Below are positions 52,101-60,050 of a stretch of 64,000 bases of DNA, in pieces. The notes below the pieces were generated by a model. The model did no database searches, was not told the DNA's origin, and saw only the letters and a program-made list of their open reading frames with translations. Made by a program: the position numbers and the translations under genes. This stretch comes from Apostichopus japonicus (lineage: Eukaryota; Echinodermata; Holothuroidea; Aspidochirotida; Stichopodidae), in NCBI RefSeq assembly GCF_037975245.1, contig NC_092562.1, positions 9,217,001 through 9,281,000 on the forward strand, written 5' to 3'. Each line of letters begins with the position of its first letter. Position 1 is the first letter of the stretch.

Positions 52101-54397
52101 TATCAGTAAACCACAACATGCCATATTCATATTGCAATGATCCATCTCCACATATGTCAGTTTAATTCAGTCAGTTTTCAAGGTCAAAATTGAGCAACTC
52201 TGCTAAATAACAAGTTTAAAATGTCATCCTGGCCAAAGCAACAACCAAGACTGACGGAAATATCTCCAACCATGGCAGCCAAAGGGAAGTAATTCCGGAC
52301 GGGGAAAAAATAATCCGACTGAGCTAACACTAATACACAAGACAGGTGCTGCAGGAAAGGAAAGCACATAACTCAGCACATCGTAAACACACTGCATTGC
52401 TATTGACTTTGACAGCTGTACAATCCAAAAATCATCTGCTCACTGAAATGTACACTAGTTCTTCTCATTCTTCCTATCCCATGCATTGACATTTGTACTA
52501 TATAAGCTTAAAACAACTCTATGGGATATGGAGTGATGGGGGTCACTGGTTCAACCATGCTTTGAGTTCCCTACAACATTGGCATAGTCCTGTCTGTCTA
52601 CCACCTGAGAGATGTGTGGTTATAAATTACAGAATTTAATGTTGGAAGCAGCACAGAATTTAATGTTGGAAGCAGCACAGAATTTAATGTTGGAAGCAGC
52701 ACAGAATTTAATGTTGGAAGCAGCACAGAATTTATGGCCAAAAATCAATTGCAATCAATGTGATGGAAAGTTTAAACTGTTACTACTTCAGTGTGCAAAT
52801 GGGTACTGTCCCTGGATATTGATTTTAGGGTAGAATTCTTGCACTGTTTTTTTTTTGCATAGTATGATTCCCTAAACACATATCCTGCAAGTTATACTGT
52901 GTAGACTGACAAAGAACAATCAATATGTTAGACTGTTAGTGCACTGTAGGTTTGAAGAGAAGAATGATGGCTTTGGGGTATATCAAACTCCTACGTGCAA
53001 CTGGTTTTGTATTATTCCAATGTCTTCAGAGTGATTGTGTGGGGTGGGGGGGGGGGGTACCAATGCATCATATACGTATTTGGGGATAGTTTATTTACAA
53101 TGCAATCCAAAGTTGATGTCAACCACTTGTCATACCTGTGCGATGATCGGACGGCCCAACAAAAGCTTTGTCCTGAAAGCTACAACTAAATACTTGATAG
53201 ATTACAGCACAAATGTTTGACTACTCATTATAGTTTGTCATCGGTCAATAATTTTACTGAGTTTAGCAGAAGATTCCAGTAAGTCACAAGTAGAACTATT
53301 AATTTGAGGGGACAGTAGCAATGTCATTTCAGGCAAGATGTACTTGCAATACTGCACTACTGTAGGCATCCAATTGTGTTCACGATATTCAAACTTCAAA
53401 GTGGTTACCATTACGAATCCGATGCGGTGCACCTTTGACATGTACAATAGGTGTGTCATTACATTCATCTACTTGTATAATTCCATCAGTACGACCACCG
53501 CCAACCCTCACCCCCACAACAATTTCACGCAGGGTCTTTTTATTCCCACCATGTTGATGAGCCTGCAGCATGTCATCCAAAAGTAGTACACATGTAGGAC
53601 AAGGGAGGCTCTACTGATTTACACAAGTCTGTATCCATCCATCTCAAGGAATCTTGGAATGGGGGGGGGAGGGGATAGGGGAGGCAATATGGATAATAAG
53701 AGTTTAGAGGGTAGTATCCTCATTACTGTACAAACAGTAGAAACCACAAATGAGCAGGGCTTTAACCAGTGCACCCTTTTCTGTTCACAAAGTAGTCCCA
53801 TTTTTTCATTTCCATTTTTTTCTTTGTGGGGGAAAGGGGTATTGTTGGGAGGAGAGTGGTATGAAGGCTTCCTCACTGGACTAATGTGGTTTCGAGGTGT
53901 ATACGCACTATTCTTGTCTTTTTCTTTACTTTTATGACAAATTTGCAGGCCAGGTCCCCATCACCTGGCTAAAGAGCCTTGTGCTGATGATGTTACTTAC
54001 TTTATGATAGAATTGACTGATTTACACAGTTTGTAATTTATCACTGTATCTCCTATGGCAGAGACAGTCACCGGTGACTTACCTATAACATGGATGTCAC
54101 AGTTATCGGTATCCTTTAGATCCTGGGCTCCTCTCAAATAGCAGTGGTAGTAAGCTGTATGAATGGGCTGCAGATTCAAAAGTGTTATCGACATAGTCGT
54201 TTCATTTATAATCTTGGTGATATTATTGGGCCCTGAGCTTGGGTCACTGCTGCCAAAATTGGTGAATGGCGGGTATCCCTTTGACCACACCAGATTAGCC
54301 GAGGTATCAGAGGTCAAAGTTCTATTAATTGTACAATAAATTGTAAAATTAGACCCAGTTACCACGTACTCATCCACAGGGACCACAGTGATCAGTC
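23989..54397 (-). CDS. gp130/LIFR-like class I cytokine receptor, 16 exons traced (5' signal-peptide exon missing)
   Basis: Seen: sixteen minus-strand exons with GT-AG borders and consistent phases join into one frame of about 1267 residues. Domain order: Ig-like (residues ~1-105 of the traced part), cytokine-receptor D2 with the CSWE and cysteine pattern (~106-207), FNIII D3 with WSDWS (~296-300), five more FNIII domains (~311-825), one membrane helix with basic stop-transfer (~828-853), then a ~390-residue tail. Known: an Ig domain followed by a WSXWS module and membrane-proximal FNIII domains defines the gp130/LIFR group. These receptors bind helical cytokines at the cell surface and signal through JAK and STAT; Domeless is the fly relative. 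Inferred: a JAK/STAT receptor. The PDP motif after the helix matches gp130 box 1, and YCKQ fits the YxxQ STAT site. Odd: five membrane-proximal FNIII domains rather than gp130's three, no box-1 tryptophan, and a 13-kb intron after the Ig exon. Confidence 0.9.
25808..25956 (-). CDS. Receptor exon: transmembrane helix and box-1-like segment
   Basis: A 149-bp exon, phase 1 in and 0 out. A ~25-residue hydrophobic helix (FALISLASVALLVLVVSLIV...) is followed by a basic stop-transfer (HQRVKK) and NLPDPYF. The PDP placement right after the membrane matches gp130 box 1, which binds JAK, although the usual preceding Trp is missing. Confidence 0.9.
26544..26852 (-). CDS. Receptor exon: FNIII D8 (membrane-proximal)
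   Basis: A 309-bp phase 1-1 exon with a textbook FNIII: VVLTWDAPEHPNGPIKFYRV, then VYDFSVIAVTQNDT, ending near the membrane (GQELCAAL). Confidence 0.92.
27574..27852 (-). CDS. Receptor exon: FNIII D7 (whole domain)
   Basis: A 279-bp phase 1-1 exon holding a complete FNIII domain: AGPPGNLIV opening, ILAAWDAPLNMNGALDQYQV, then VEVSVRACTQ. It is rich in cysteines (CTQC, RAC, WAC), so extra disulphides are likely. Confidence 0.9.
28366..28507. repeat. ~90-bp direct duplication in a receptor intron
   Basis: ATACTACCCAGGGTCTTCCC (28377 on) recurs as ATACTACCCAGAGTCTTCCC 90 bases later, each followed by CCAAAAGGA and a C run. It sits beside the D6 second-half exon. A degenerate 25-bp GATGATCCAACAC repeat lies just before it at 28205-28285. 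Confidence 0.75.
28560..28724 (-). CDS. Receptor exon: FNIII D6, second half
   Basis: A 165-bp phase 1-1 exon. CTLGGLRPYTYYQLAIAAV carries the tyrosine-corner pattern (L-x-P-x-T-x-Y) of FNIII domains. Donor GTAAGT. Confidence 0.9.
29674..30300. mobile_element. MITE copy 1 (627 bp), inverted relative to copy 2
   Basis: The ends read TTAAAAGCAGCATTTTTCG and, inverted, TTTAAAGCAGCATTTTGCG. The whole stretch matches 38969-39596 in reverse complement, with shared blocks such as GGATCC near a GGGCG(A/G)GGTTT, ATTAATATTAAATGTG and CACTAGTTTGAATTC (allowing strand). No coding sequence. The superfamily is not established because no clean target duplication could be fixed. Confidence 0.82.
30345..30512 (-). 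CDS. Receptor exon: FNIII D6, first half
   Basis: A 168-bp phase 1-1 exon. APENPPAGF linker, LSMQWRQPPGDHNGNI (B strand Trp and turn), then YVIRYC (C strand). Confidence 0.9.
31101..31267 (-). CDS. Receptor exon: FNIII D5, second half
   Basis: A 167-bp exon, phase 2 in and 1 out. SFTVTGLETYEDYIFSVCAV is the canonical E-to-F strand with the tyrosine corner of an FNIII fold. Confidence 0.9.
32054..32201 (-). CDS. Receptor exon: FNIII D5, first half
   Basis: A 148-bp exon, phase 1 in and 2 out. VPGIPKDLQW opens the domain, TFSWDDPDEPNG carries the B-strand Trp and the Pro-Asn-Gly turn, and FKVEWWKK is the C strand. Confidence 0.88.
32956..33054 (-). CDS. Receptor exon: FNIII D4, part 3
   Basis: A 99-bp phase 1-1 exon with VSYDITVTPGNELGNAT, the F strand and FG loop that complete the domain. 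Confidence 0.84.
33835..33955 (-). CDS. Receptor exon: FNIII D4, part 2
   Basis: A 121-bp exon, phase 0 in and 1 out, with FFYYVDLYDK (C strand) and a following charged loop; acceptor CAACCAG and donor GTGAGTAT. Confidence 0.82.
35068..35156 (-). CDS. Receptor exon: FNIII D4, part 1
   Basis: An 89-bp exon, phase 1 in and 0 out, starting at a Pro-Thr-Gly linker and ending TVTISW, the B strand with its conserved Trp. Confidence 0.82.
36025..36172 (-). CDS. Receptor exon: D3 second half with WSDWS motif
   Basis: A 148-bp exon, phase 0 in and 1 out. It encodes YYEVRVRSKPFVDNWSDWS; the WSDWS codons lie at 36056-36070. A perfect WSXWS box after the YEVRVR strand is the signature of class I cytokine receptors and fixes the family. 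Confidence 0.95.
36560..36766 (+). repeat. Probable non-LTR retroelement 3' tail with (TTCA)n repeat
   Basis: AT-rich sequence ends GATGGAAATAAAAATG and is followed by an ATTC/TTCA repeat to 36766. A tail of this shape (AATAAA then short tandem repeat) is typical of LINE-like 3' ends. No reading frame is recognised upstream. Confidence 0.4.
38282..38442 (-). CDS. Receptor exon: D3 (FNIII), first half
   Basis: A 161-bp exon, phase 1 in and 0 out, starting at VKPLPVDNL, the usual linker into the WSXWS-bearing FNIII domain (gp130 has a comparable VKPNPPHNL). It ends EYEISYTITGDEDW, the C-strand region. Confidence 0.88.
38969..39596. mobile_element. MITE copy 2 (628 bp) ending nine bases from a receptor splice donor
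   Basis: Starts TTAAAGCAGCATTTTGCATC and ends GCAAACTGCTGACTT. It is the same element as 29674-30300 in opposite orientation, perhaps 80-85% alike by eye. Its right end lies directly against the D2 second-half exon (39606), leaving only the first nine intron bases between them. Confidence 0.82.
39606..39790 (-). CDS. Receptor exon: cytokine-binding module D2, second half
   Basis: A 185-bp exon, phase 2 in and 1 out. It supplies the second cysteine pair region (RDCENLP...KMCGDW) and the YEVRVSVKVSNPVGSS strands typical of D2, where gp130 has a similar 'EVWVEAENALG' stretch. Its donor (GTATGA) is only nine bases from the end of a MITE copy. Confidence 0.9.
40300..40740. repeat. Dispersed repeat with TGACCTTTGACCT-type blocks
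   Basis: Contains repeated GACCTCTATTGACCTC and TGACCTTTGACCTC phrases that recur near 45485-45500 and, more loosely, 50215-50345. No ends or class could be assigned. Confidence 0.35.
40912..41032 (-). CDS. Receptor exon: cytokine-binding module D2, first half
   Basis: A 121-bp exon, phase 1 in and 2 out. It encodes LTCGAFNVYSFYCSWERNY, the conserved Cys...Cys-x-Trp pattern of the N-terminal cytokine-receptor domain. It joins directly, in phase, to the Ig exon 13 kb away. Confidence 0.9.
41077..41463 (+). mobile_element. tRNA-derived SINE with 8-bp target duplication
   Basis: The head carries an A box (TGGTCAAGTGG, from 41088) and a B box (GGTTCGAGCCC, 41132-41142). The body includes CCTTGGGCAAGGTACTTTAT. 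The 3' end GCGCTATATAAGACC is followed by an ATT-repeat tail. TTACTACA flanks both sides (41069-41076 and 41464-41471). A related copy on the minus strand lies at 57545-57815. The 3' end resembles the LINE tail at 41950-42030, a probable mobilising partner. Confidence 0.88.
41690..42035 (+). mobile_element. LINE 3' end (ORF2 C-terminus plus tail)
   Basis: A frame ending at 41933 reads NYGYRSFQYSG then YLWNKLPDHIRTC and STFKSLLETHFF, the conserved C-terminal 'LWN-LP..IR....TFK..L' block found after the reverse transcriptase of CR1/L2-like LINEs. After the stop, AAGCGCTTTGAGCAG and GGCGCTATATAAGTCTCATT lead into an ATT-rich tail to about 42035. Upstream frames are broken, so it is a 5'-truncated dead copy. 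Confidence 0.8.
42040..45600. other. Receptor intron 1 interior; no gene seen
   Basis: AT-rich intronic DNA between Ig and D2 exons. Apart from a C run near 42580 and small repeats, no exon, RNA or paired transposon ends were recognised. Confidence 0.4.
45672..45845 (+). CDS. Exon-like open frame with consensus splice donor; unassigned
   Basis: An ATG opens 58 codons (MDVIGKIRKHPNVIRVYKYR...) of charged, non-repetitive composition ending AAAG and a strong GTAAGTC donor, phase 0. No downstream partner exon was identified. The bases after it (45857-45908) resemble 49831-49882, so the block may belong to a repeated element rather than a host gene. No family is recognised. Confidence 0.3.
47828..48290 (+). 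pseudogene. Ty1/copia gag (UBN2-type) fossil
   Basis: Starting at ATG 47828, the translation reads KINKMDGSNWLTWNFQMRHL then LLAKGLW-type sequence, the hallmark start of copia gag. After a frame problem and at least two stops (near 47988 and 48098) it resumes with LFEKDSLTNKIQLKKKY and AAIGAPISEEDQVV, also conserved in copia gag. Nothing of protease, integrase or RT follows, and no LTR pair was found. It is a broken, truncated retrotransposon inside receptor intron 1. Confidence 0.85.
50215..51660. repeat. Degenerate tandem repeat block, units of ~200-240 bp
   Basis: Two similar units begin near 50819 and 51056 (ACCAGCTAT...CAACAACT..., TTTGGCTACAATC, ATTGCAATGTAAA). Another pair lies near 51378 and 51577 (CTACCTAC, AGTATGACATTGA, AACTTGTGGT). 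The earlier part has similar 'CAAATACCAAGTATGAACTT' phrasing. No coding potential. Class unknown. Confidence 0.6.
52633..52737. repeat. 24-bp minisatellite, four copies
   Basis: Unit AATTTAATGTTGGAAGCAGC plus ACAG repeats perfectly four times from 52633 to 52728, with a partial fifth. In one frame it reads QNLMLEAA repeated. As the unit is a multiple of three, that frame is open by default and is not evidence of a protein. Confidence 0.95.
53389..53580 (-). other. Open frame of protein-like composition; unassigned
   Basis: A 63-codon frame (DDMLQAHQHGG..., VVGVRVGGGRTDGII, HVKGAPHRIRNG) has balanced composition unlike random AT-rich intron, but no splice acceptor or donor and no family I recognise. 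It may be a fossil of a transposon protein. Confidence 0.2.
54083..54397 (-). CDS. Receptor exon: Ig-like D1 domain
   Basis: A 315-bp phase 1-1 exon (acceptor TTTTCAG, donor GTAAGTCA) encoding a whole Ig-like domain: SNFTIYC on the first-cysteine strand, VWSKGY on strand C, YYHCYL on strand F. The SNFT, VWS/VWK and IIN-T spacing resembles the gp130 D1 domain. Several N-glycosylation sites (NFT, NRT, NIT, NET) are present. No signal peptide is encoded here, so an upstream exon must exist. Confidence 0.88.
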
Positions 54398-55108
54398 CTG
54401 AAAATGAAACAAAAAGAAACAAAAATTACAAATAATGAAATTAAAGTGAGGTGTAAGGTCTGATCGGAATCTCTATTTACCTGTAGGTAGGATTTTTCTC
54501 AAGATAGAATTTCTATTCTTCATCAAGAGCTTTAAAGATTTTGGGTGACAGAATGAGAAGGGCAATAGACTGGAATGTGCTGGTCACCAGGATAGGATTA
54601 CAGTGCTAAAACGGTACCAAGTGGCCAAGACATGGTTGAGCTAGAGTGCAGTTGTCAAGAGACAGGGAAGTGAGGGGACAAGTCAATTTACTTTCTATTA
54701 ATATTTGCTACACAGAATTCAACTACTGTATTGTACTTAAGAAAATTTACTTTCTAGCAGATCTTTTTACTAAAACAAACAAAGAAACTGTACACACTGT
54801 GCGGAACAAGTACTGCAGCTTGTAAACAACCATTGCTGCACTGAAAGCATACTGTAATAAGCAAACTAAACACACAGACTGGACATGAACAGACTGACAA
54901 AGTAGACTTGAGGGTGTACAGTAGTATGTACAATATTTTAGTGATTCATTGTTTCCCCTCGACACCCCTGCTTCTCCCCCCCCCCACTTCTCCACCTTCT
55001 GTCTAATTACAAAAAAAACAAATGACAACTAATGGACTCATTTCCAAACTTTACCCCATCTCTTCAATCCAGTGGCAATGTGGATATTTTCCTTAGCAGA
55101 TAGCACTG

Positions 55109-55272
55109 ATATTCCAAAACTTACTGGTTTGGATATTTACGAGTGACGAGCTTACCTGTCTCCTCACAACCTTAGCACCTCATTCTACCGTGCCTATAAA
55201 GTCCTGGTAAAATAATAACACTGTGCGCCCTCTATGACCGAACCCCCCCCTCGGTCACTCCTCACTACTCAT
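55109..55272. repeat. DIRS left inverted terminal repeat (3' end of element)
   Basis: CTTACCTGTCTCCTCACAAC onward to the CCCCCCCCTCGGTCACTCC block is mirrored at the right end. The left copy carries an extra outer ~24 bases (ATTCCAAAACTTACTGGTTT...) absent from the right repeat, comparable to the unequal repeats of DIRS1. Confidence 0.9.
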
Positions 55273-55730
55273 GAGACCACTCCTTAAAAGTGGCCTCACG
55301 GTCACCGAAATAGGGGTGGCCAGAATCCTCTGGCCACCCCCAAGGACTCCTGTCGACTAAACTTCTCAAAGGTGAGCCCTTAACAAAAGGCACTGATGCC
55401 TTCCTAGCAGGGAGAGTGTAATCCTCCCCGCCGCAGCGGGTAAGGGGGGGGGACACTCTCCTGAGCCCTGCAGGCAAAACTACCCCTTTTTCCTAACAAG
55501 GAGCCTCATCCTGTAAAGGCCCAACACTTGCTAACCCTAAGACAACTTAGGTGAGTACGCATATGAAAAACACAGGGTGCAAAGTTACCCTCACCGATAG
55601 ACCTGGCCGGTGACTCTTAGTAGTTGCTGGCTCTGTCTATCTGGTGTTGTGCTTGGAGTCGTGAGCCTAGTCGAACGACTGCTCCCCCGTCCGGCTGTGT
55701 CCCACCCCCTCGGGGGAGGGAGGCGGGAAT

Positions 55731-55828
55731 GGAGACAGGTAAGCTCGTCACTCGTAAATATCCAAACCAGTAAGTTTTGGAATATTTACTTCGCTCCTCG
55801 CTTACCTGTCTCCTCACAACCTTAGCAC
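55731..55828. repeat. DIRS internal complementary region
   Basis: The first half (55731-55786) is the exact complement of the left outer end. The second half (55785-55828) equals the complement of the right outer end. Together they represent the ligated circle junction, as proposed for DIRS1 replication. Confidence 0.9.
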
Positions 55829-55869
55829 CGAGTGGCACTGCCCGATGGTGGGAGGCCCGAGGGGTGGGA

Positions 55870-56700
55870 CCAAGTACCAACCGGACCTCGCATCGCCGAG
55901 CTACCAAAAGCTGCCTCGGCGTGTAGAGTGTCAGGTAAGTAACAGGCGACGAACGTAGTTGGTGTTTTCCACGCTGCCACCTTGAGGATGTCCTGTATCG
56001 GGATACCGGCAGAGAGAGCTGTGGAAGCTGAGGCCCCACTGATGTTGTGATCTCTTGGCCGGGTATCCCCCCATCGTGAACGGGTGGATCATCTCTACTA
56101 GCCATCGGGATAGGGTATCCTTGGCGGCTGCTGTTTAAGGTGGTCGTGGCAGGATGAAAAGGGAGGTTGTTTGTCTCAACTTCTCTGTCCTGTTTAAGTA
56201 CCACTTCTGTGCCCTGACTGGGCACCATCGCTTGTCCTCAGCCACTGATGAAAGGGTTTTGATTTCCGGAAAGAAAATGTCCCCGGGCAAGAAAGTCAAG
56301 GCCCGGTTCTTGGCAATAAGGGACGGGTCTGGAACCGTCCTCGCCCCATGGCCCTCGAATCTGATGTGGTTCTGTTTGGTTGTTAGGGCTTGGAGGTAAC
56401 TCCTTCACGCTGACGCTACCGCAATGACGAAGGGTGTTTTCTTTGTAAGAGCAGCCAGGGAAGCGTTCCCCGTTGATTCGTACAGCGGCCCTGCCAGGGC
56501 ATGCAGCACTGCTGAGAGCCCCGCAGAGGGGGCTAACTGTCTGACTCGTGGACGGCGATTAGCCATGCCTTTGGTGAGCTGGTCAATGTCTGGGCTAATG
56601 CCCAGCGTGGAGCCGTCTGGAAAACCAGACGTCCCCGTCTGGGGCCTGCGTGTGGGACCTGCGGCCTGGGACCCGGGGTCCGGAGGGAGCCACTAGGATG
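55870..56700 (-). pseudogene. DIRS tyrosine recombinase remnant
   Basis: Scattered across frames, the minus strand shows KRWCPVRAQKWYLNRTEKLR near 56180-56235, SRWLVEMIHPF near 56085-56110, and IPIQDILK then AAWKTPTTFVACYL near 55937-56015. These are conserved C-terminal blocks of DIRS YR. The candidate nucleophile tyrosine is codon 55939-55941. Several frame changes show it is inactive. Confidence 0.85.
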
Positions 56701-56937
56701 AATTTACCCTTGGAGCTGCGAATCTTCCTCAGTATCTGGCTGATCATGCCAAAGGGGGGGAAGAATTTAAACCTCTGGTCCGTCTCAAGGCAGGGACCTG
56801 GCGCTATGTGGAAGGCTGCAGGTGGGACCGCCTGTTACAAAAGATGGGCAGCCCATTGTTGCCCTTTGTCGTAAGCAGGTCTATCAGAGGTATGCCGAAC
56901 ATGTGGAAAAACCTACCGCATATTCCTTGCGAAGGGT

Positions 56938-57237
56938 TCACTCGTCGGGGTCGAGTTGTCCCCTGGGCAGAGCATCGGCCCTCACACTCTCCTTTCTGGC
57001 TATATGGGAGACCCATAGGGCCGTGCCAGATTCTGCAGCTGTGGTGAGGGTCTCCCATGCCAGACGGCACAGTCCCTCTGCCCTGGTGCCACCCTGTCTA
57101 TTGATGTAGCTACTGTACAGTATGCCACCACCATCGTGTTGTCTGAGAGGATGGTGATCAAAGTGCCCTGTACTTGGGCTTGGGAGGACTCCAGAGAGCC
57201 CCAACCCCACAGTCCTGAGAGCGAGGCGGAAGTACAT
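56938..57237 (-). pseudogene. DIRS RNase H remnant
   Basis: The frame contains SSYINRQGGTRAEGLCRLAW, then SHIARKESVRADALPRG, the C-terminal half of DIRS/gypsy-type RNase H. The sequence then continues in another frame with FFHMFGIPLIDLLTTKGNN (56804-56930), the usual linker before the recombinase. The upstream catalytic part is shortened. Confidence 0.85.
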
Positions 57238-57544
57238 GAAACCTGGTTATCTTTGCAAATAGGGTGTTGGGGCCGATCCTTTGCCCTGCTGACGCCACTG
57301 TGGTGCAGGAAAGTGGTTTCTCTGTATATGCTGCTAAAGAAGTCAAGGACAGTGGCCTGTATGATGACCTTGTTAGCACCTGCAATACAGCAGCACTCGC
57401 AGTACTGCTTGCAGTACCACAGTACCGCTGATGACCCCTTTAGTTATCAACCAGTTGCAATCAGAAAACCTCTGAAGAAAAGTACTGCCTTGATGATGTA
57501 GACCTAAGCTGTACCCTGTAGGGAGGTTTCATGGAGGTTCTTTC

Positions 57545-57815
57545 CATGAAAAATAATATTAATAATAATATTGAGGGTTGAACTGCGCCGGCCTATCTAT
57601 CGATAACGAAGTCAGAGGCGCTAGCAATATTACCCTTCTCAAAAATAACCTGTTAAACAGAGAGAAATCCCTCCTGGATGGAAAGACGCAATGGAGATAA
57701 AGTGCCTTGCCCAAGGAAACAACAGAATGATCTGGCCAGGACTAAAACCTGCAAGCCTTAGATCACCAGTACACTGCCTACACCGCTTGACCACAGTTCT
57801 CTCCAAAAATTGAGT
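57545..57815 (-). mobile_element. tRNA-derived SINE (same family as 41077-41463) nested in the DIRS element
   Basis: On the minus strand, CTGTGGTCAAGCGGTGTAGG, CTGGCCAGATCATTC and CCTTGGGCAAGGCACTTTAT match the SINE at 41077-41463. The tail is an ATT/AAT repeat near 57548-57575. B-box bases are partly decayed (GGTTTTAGTCC). Confidence 0.82.
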
Positions 57816-57889
57816 ACTGAATGGATAGTTTGCTTCATGAGAGTCTTAATCAATGCTACAGCTGCTATGTGGCTTTTACAACTACAGTA

Positions 57890-58140
57890 TATGTATGTAT
57901 TTGTGTATGTAATTTAGATCATCCTGCAAGTAGGAACTTGTGAAGAAGCCTCATTGGCTTATCAAAGCCGCAAGCTGACCAAAGTCAGTCTCGTACATTC
58001 ATATTTAATGTCCATGACTATGAATTGTCAACAGCTCTGTAACTGGACAACATACATTAATCTTGGGGTGACTTGAACCGGGGACCTTTTGATTGGAAGG
58101 CACCGGGTTTAACCACTGAGCTAACTAAGCTACAGCCCTA
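57890..58140 (-). mobile_element. SINE with tRNA-like head
   Basis: On the minus strand, TTAGCTCAGTGGTTAAACCC (A box region) and GGTTCAAGTCACCCC (B box) form a tRNA-like head. The body is shared with 5795-5985, and the tail is (CATA)n. The anticodon-loop area (GCCTTCCAA) resembles tRNA-Gly, but the stems do not fold fully, so it is not a functional tRNA gene. Confidence 0.8.
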
Positions 58141-59389
58141 CTCACCAGGAACAAACTCCCAACAGGGGATGTGTAGGGTGGGTTTGTAGAAATTCCACCT
58201 CATAAATCCTGGCTGTTTAACGGAGTCCAGGGAGTTACTCAGCAAACACAAAGGCGTTACTAAATGTTTAGTCTTTTGCTATGATAGCGTTATTAGAGGT
58301 GTAAGAAATATGTTACCGAAACCCTTTAGGGGCTATTATTTCAAAACAATTTCCGTTAAGACGTTAATATAACATTAATATAACGTAATATCTCATAGAC
58401 ATCTTATGTCAACGTTTTATCAACACCACATTTAACGTAATAAACACGTATTGAATGTTATGATAACGTACCCGTTACTTCTCAAATCTCTTCCTGTCGA
58501 GATGTGTCCATTTCGTAGTGCAGTAAAGGTTTCCAGCTTCCTATTGAAACCACCTAGCGCCTAGGCTAGTCAAGACTAGGCCATCAGGTGCTACGAAATG
58601 CAACTCTGCTTAAGATGTCGGAACATCGAACATTGCTCATGAAGCGCATGCTGTATGTTCGGAGCGTGTTAGCGCTTGTAACTTGCTGGGGTTGTATCCT
58701 ACCCCTTTTTCAACTTACTAACGCGTTTGTCTTGGTAATTCACCAAAGAAATAGGAAGAAAGGCTTATTCCATATGATCGCTCACGTAGTCGATAGCTCG
58801 TTGCGGTAAAAGTTGAGCTTACACGTGTCAAGCCAGGTGGCTGCTTGGCCCCCCCTCCTCTCTTAACAAATGTGCCACGTTGTACCTTTTTTTTTTTTTT
58901 TTTTTTTTTTTTTTGGCAGTTTGCCAAGGATCTATGAGCGATATGTTTCCTGGCACTTTGCCAAGTCTCGAGAAAGTTCTCTTCCTAGCAGTTACGGAAT
59001 ACTGTACGTCATGAGAACCGATTTGAAACCCCTCAGTCTTACGCATTTTAACATGTTCTGGAAGTGGGTTCACCAGTGTTTTAAACGACAGTGTTTTTAA
59101 ACACCAGTAAGATTTTAACCTAGGCAAATGGCGATGAATTATGATTAGAGAGGAGTATAATTAGCGAGGAGAATATGACCCCTGAGTGTCTGCAGGTACT
59201 CGATAAATAAACACACATTTGGGATGTGTAGTGGTAGCGGTGTTTTCCCGCAAATGATTCGAACCTGTCGTCGCCGCTCAAGCTGCTAGTTCCGGGGGGG
59301 GGGGGGGACACTCCCCCTATTCTGGGAAGCGGGAGTAACCGTCCTCTGTAACCCCGAAATCTAGGGGTCGACCTCGTCGTCTAGGCCGG

Positions 59390-60019
59390 ACAGGTTGCCC
59401 GACGCTCTGCAAACCAGGTCGTGGGAACCTGGCTCGGGGCTGGTTCTCTTTTCGGATTGGGCGCTTGCCCCTGCTACCCCGTTCTGGGGGCCCGGCATTG
59501 GTAATCTCATCGGTTCCCGGCCTCAGGACCGGCCGCGGCTCCGGTTAGGGGGTCTGCGGGCCGGGCTTCTGCACCTGCTACCCCGTTCTGGGGGCCTAGC
59601 AGTTGTTAATCTCGTTGTAAATGTTGTTGTAGTTGTAAATGTTATTGTAAATGTCGCAGTTGTAAATGTTGTTACTCTCGTAGGCTCCCGACTTCGGGAC
59701 CAGTTTTGGATCCCGTTTGGAGATCTGTGGACCGGGCTTCTGCCCCTGCGCCCCCGTTCTCGTCGGGCCCGGGCCCTCCGGAGCCAATCTCTGAGGACCC
59801 AGCAGTCGATTGTATAGCTCTGGTTCCCGGCTCCGGGGGCGGTCTCGGATCTGGAGTGAAACCTCGGTTCTGCCTTCCCTTCGAGTCTCGCCGTACTCGG
59901 GGTCTCGCCGGACCCGGGGCCTCGCCGGACCCAGGCTCCCGGAGCCCGTCTCTGTGTGCGTACCACGCCGGGTACCACCACGCCAGTACTCCCCGACCCG
60001 GACATTCTGTCCTTTCCGG

Positions 60020-60050
<31 letters not shown>

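Noticed and set aside
54747-55028. Minus-strand frame just upstream of the Ig exon as receptor N-terminus
   Set aside because: Hydrophobic parts are at the C-terminal end, no phase-1 donor follows, and it contains a poly-G-derived segment.
58060-58140. Functional tRNA gene (minus strand)
   Set aside because: A and B boxes are present but the acceptor and anticodon stems do not pair, and it is fused to a SINE body.
59523-60005. 160-codon GC-rich minus frame as a host gene
   Set aside because: Lies inside the DIRS element and is low-complexity Arg/Ser/Gly sequence without splice sites.
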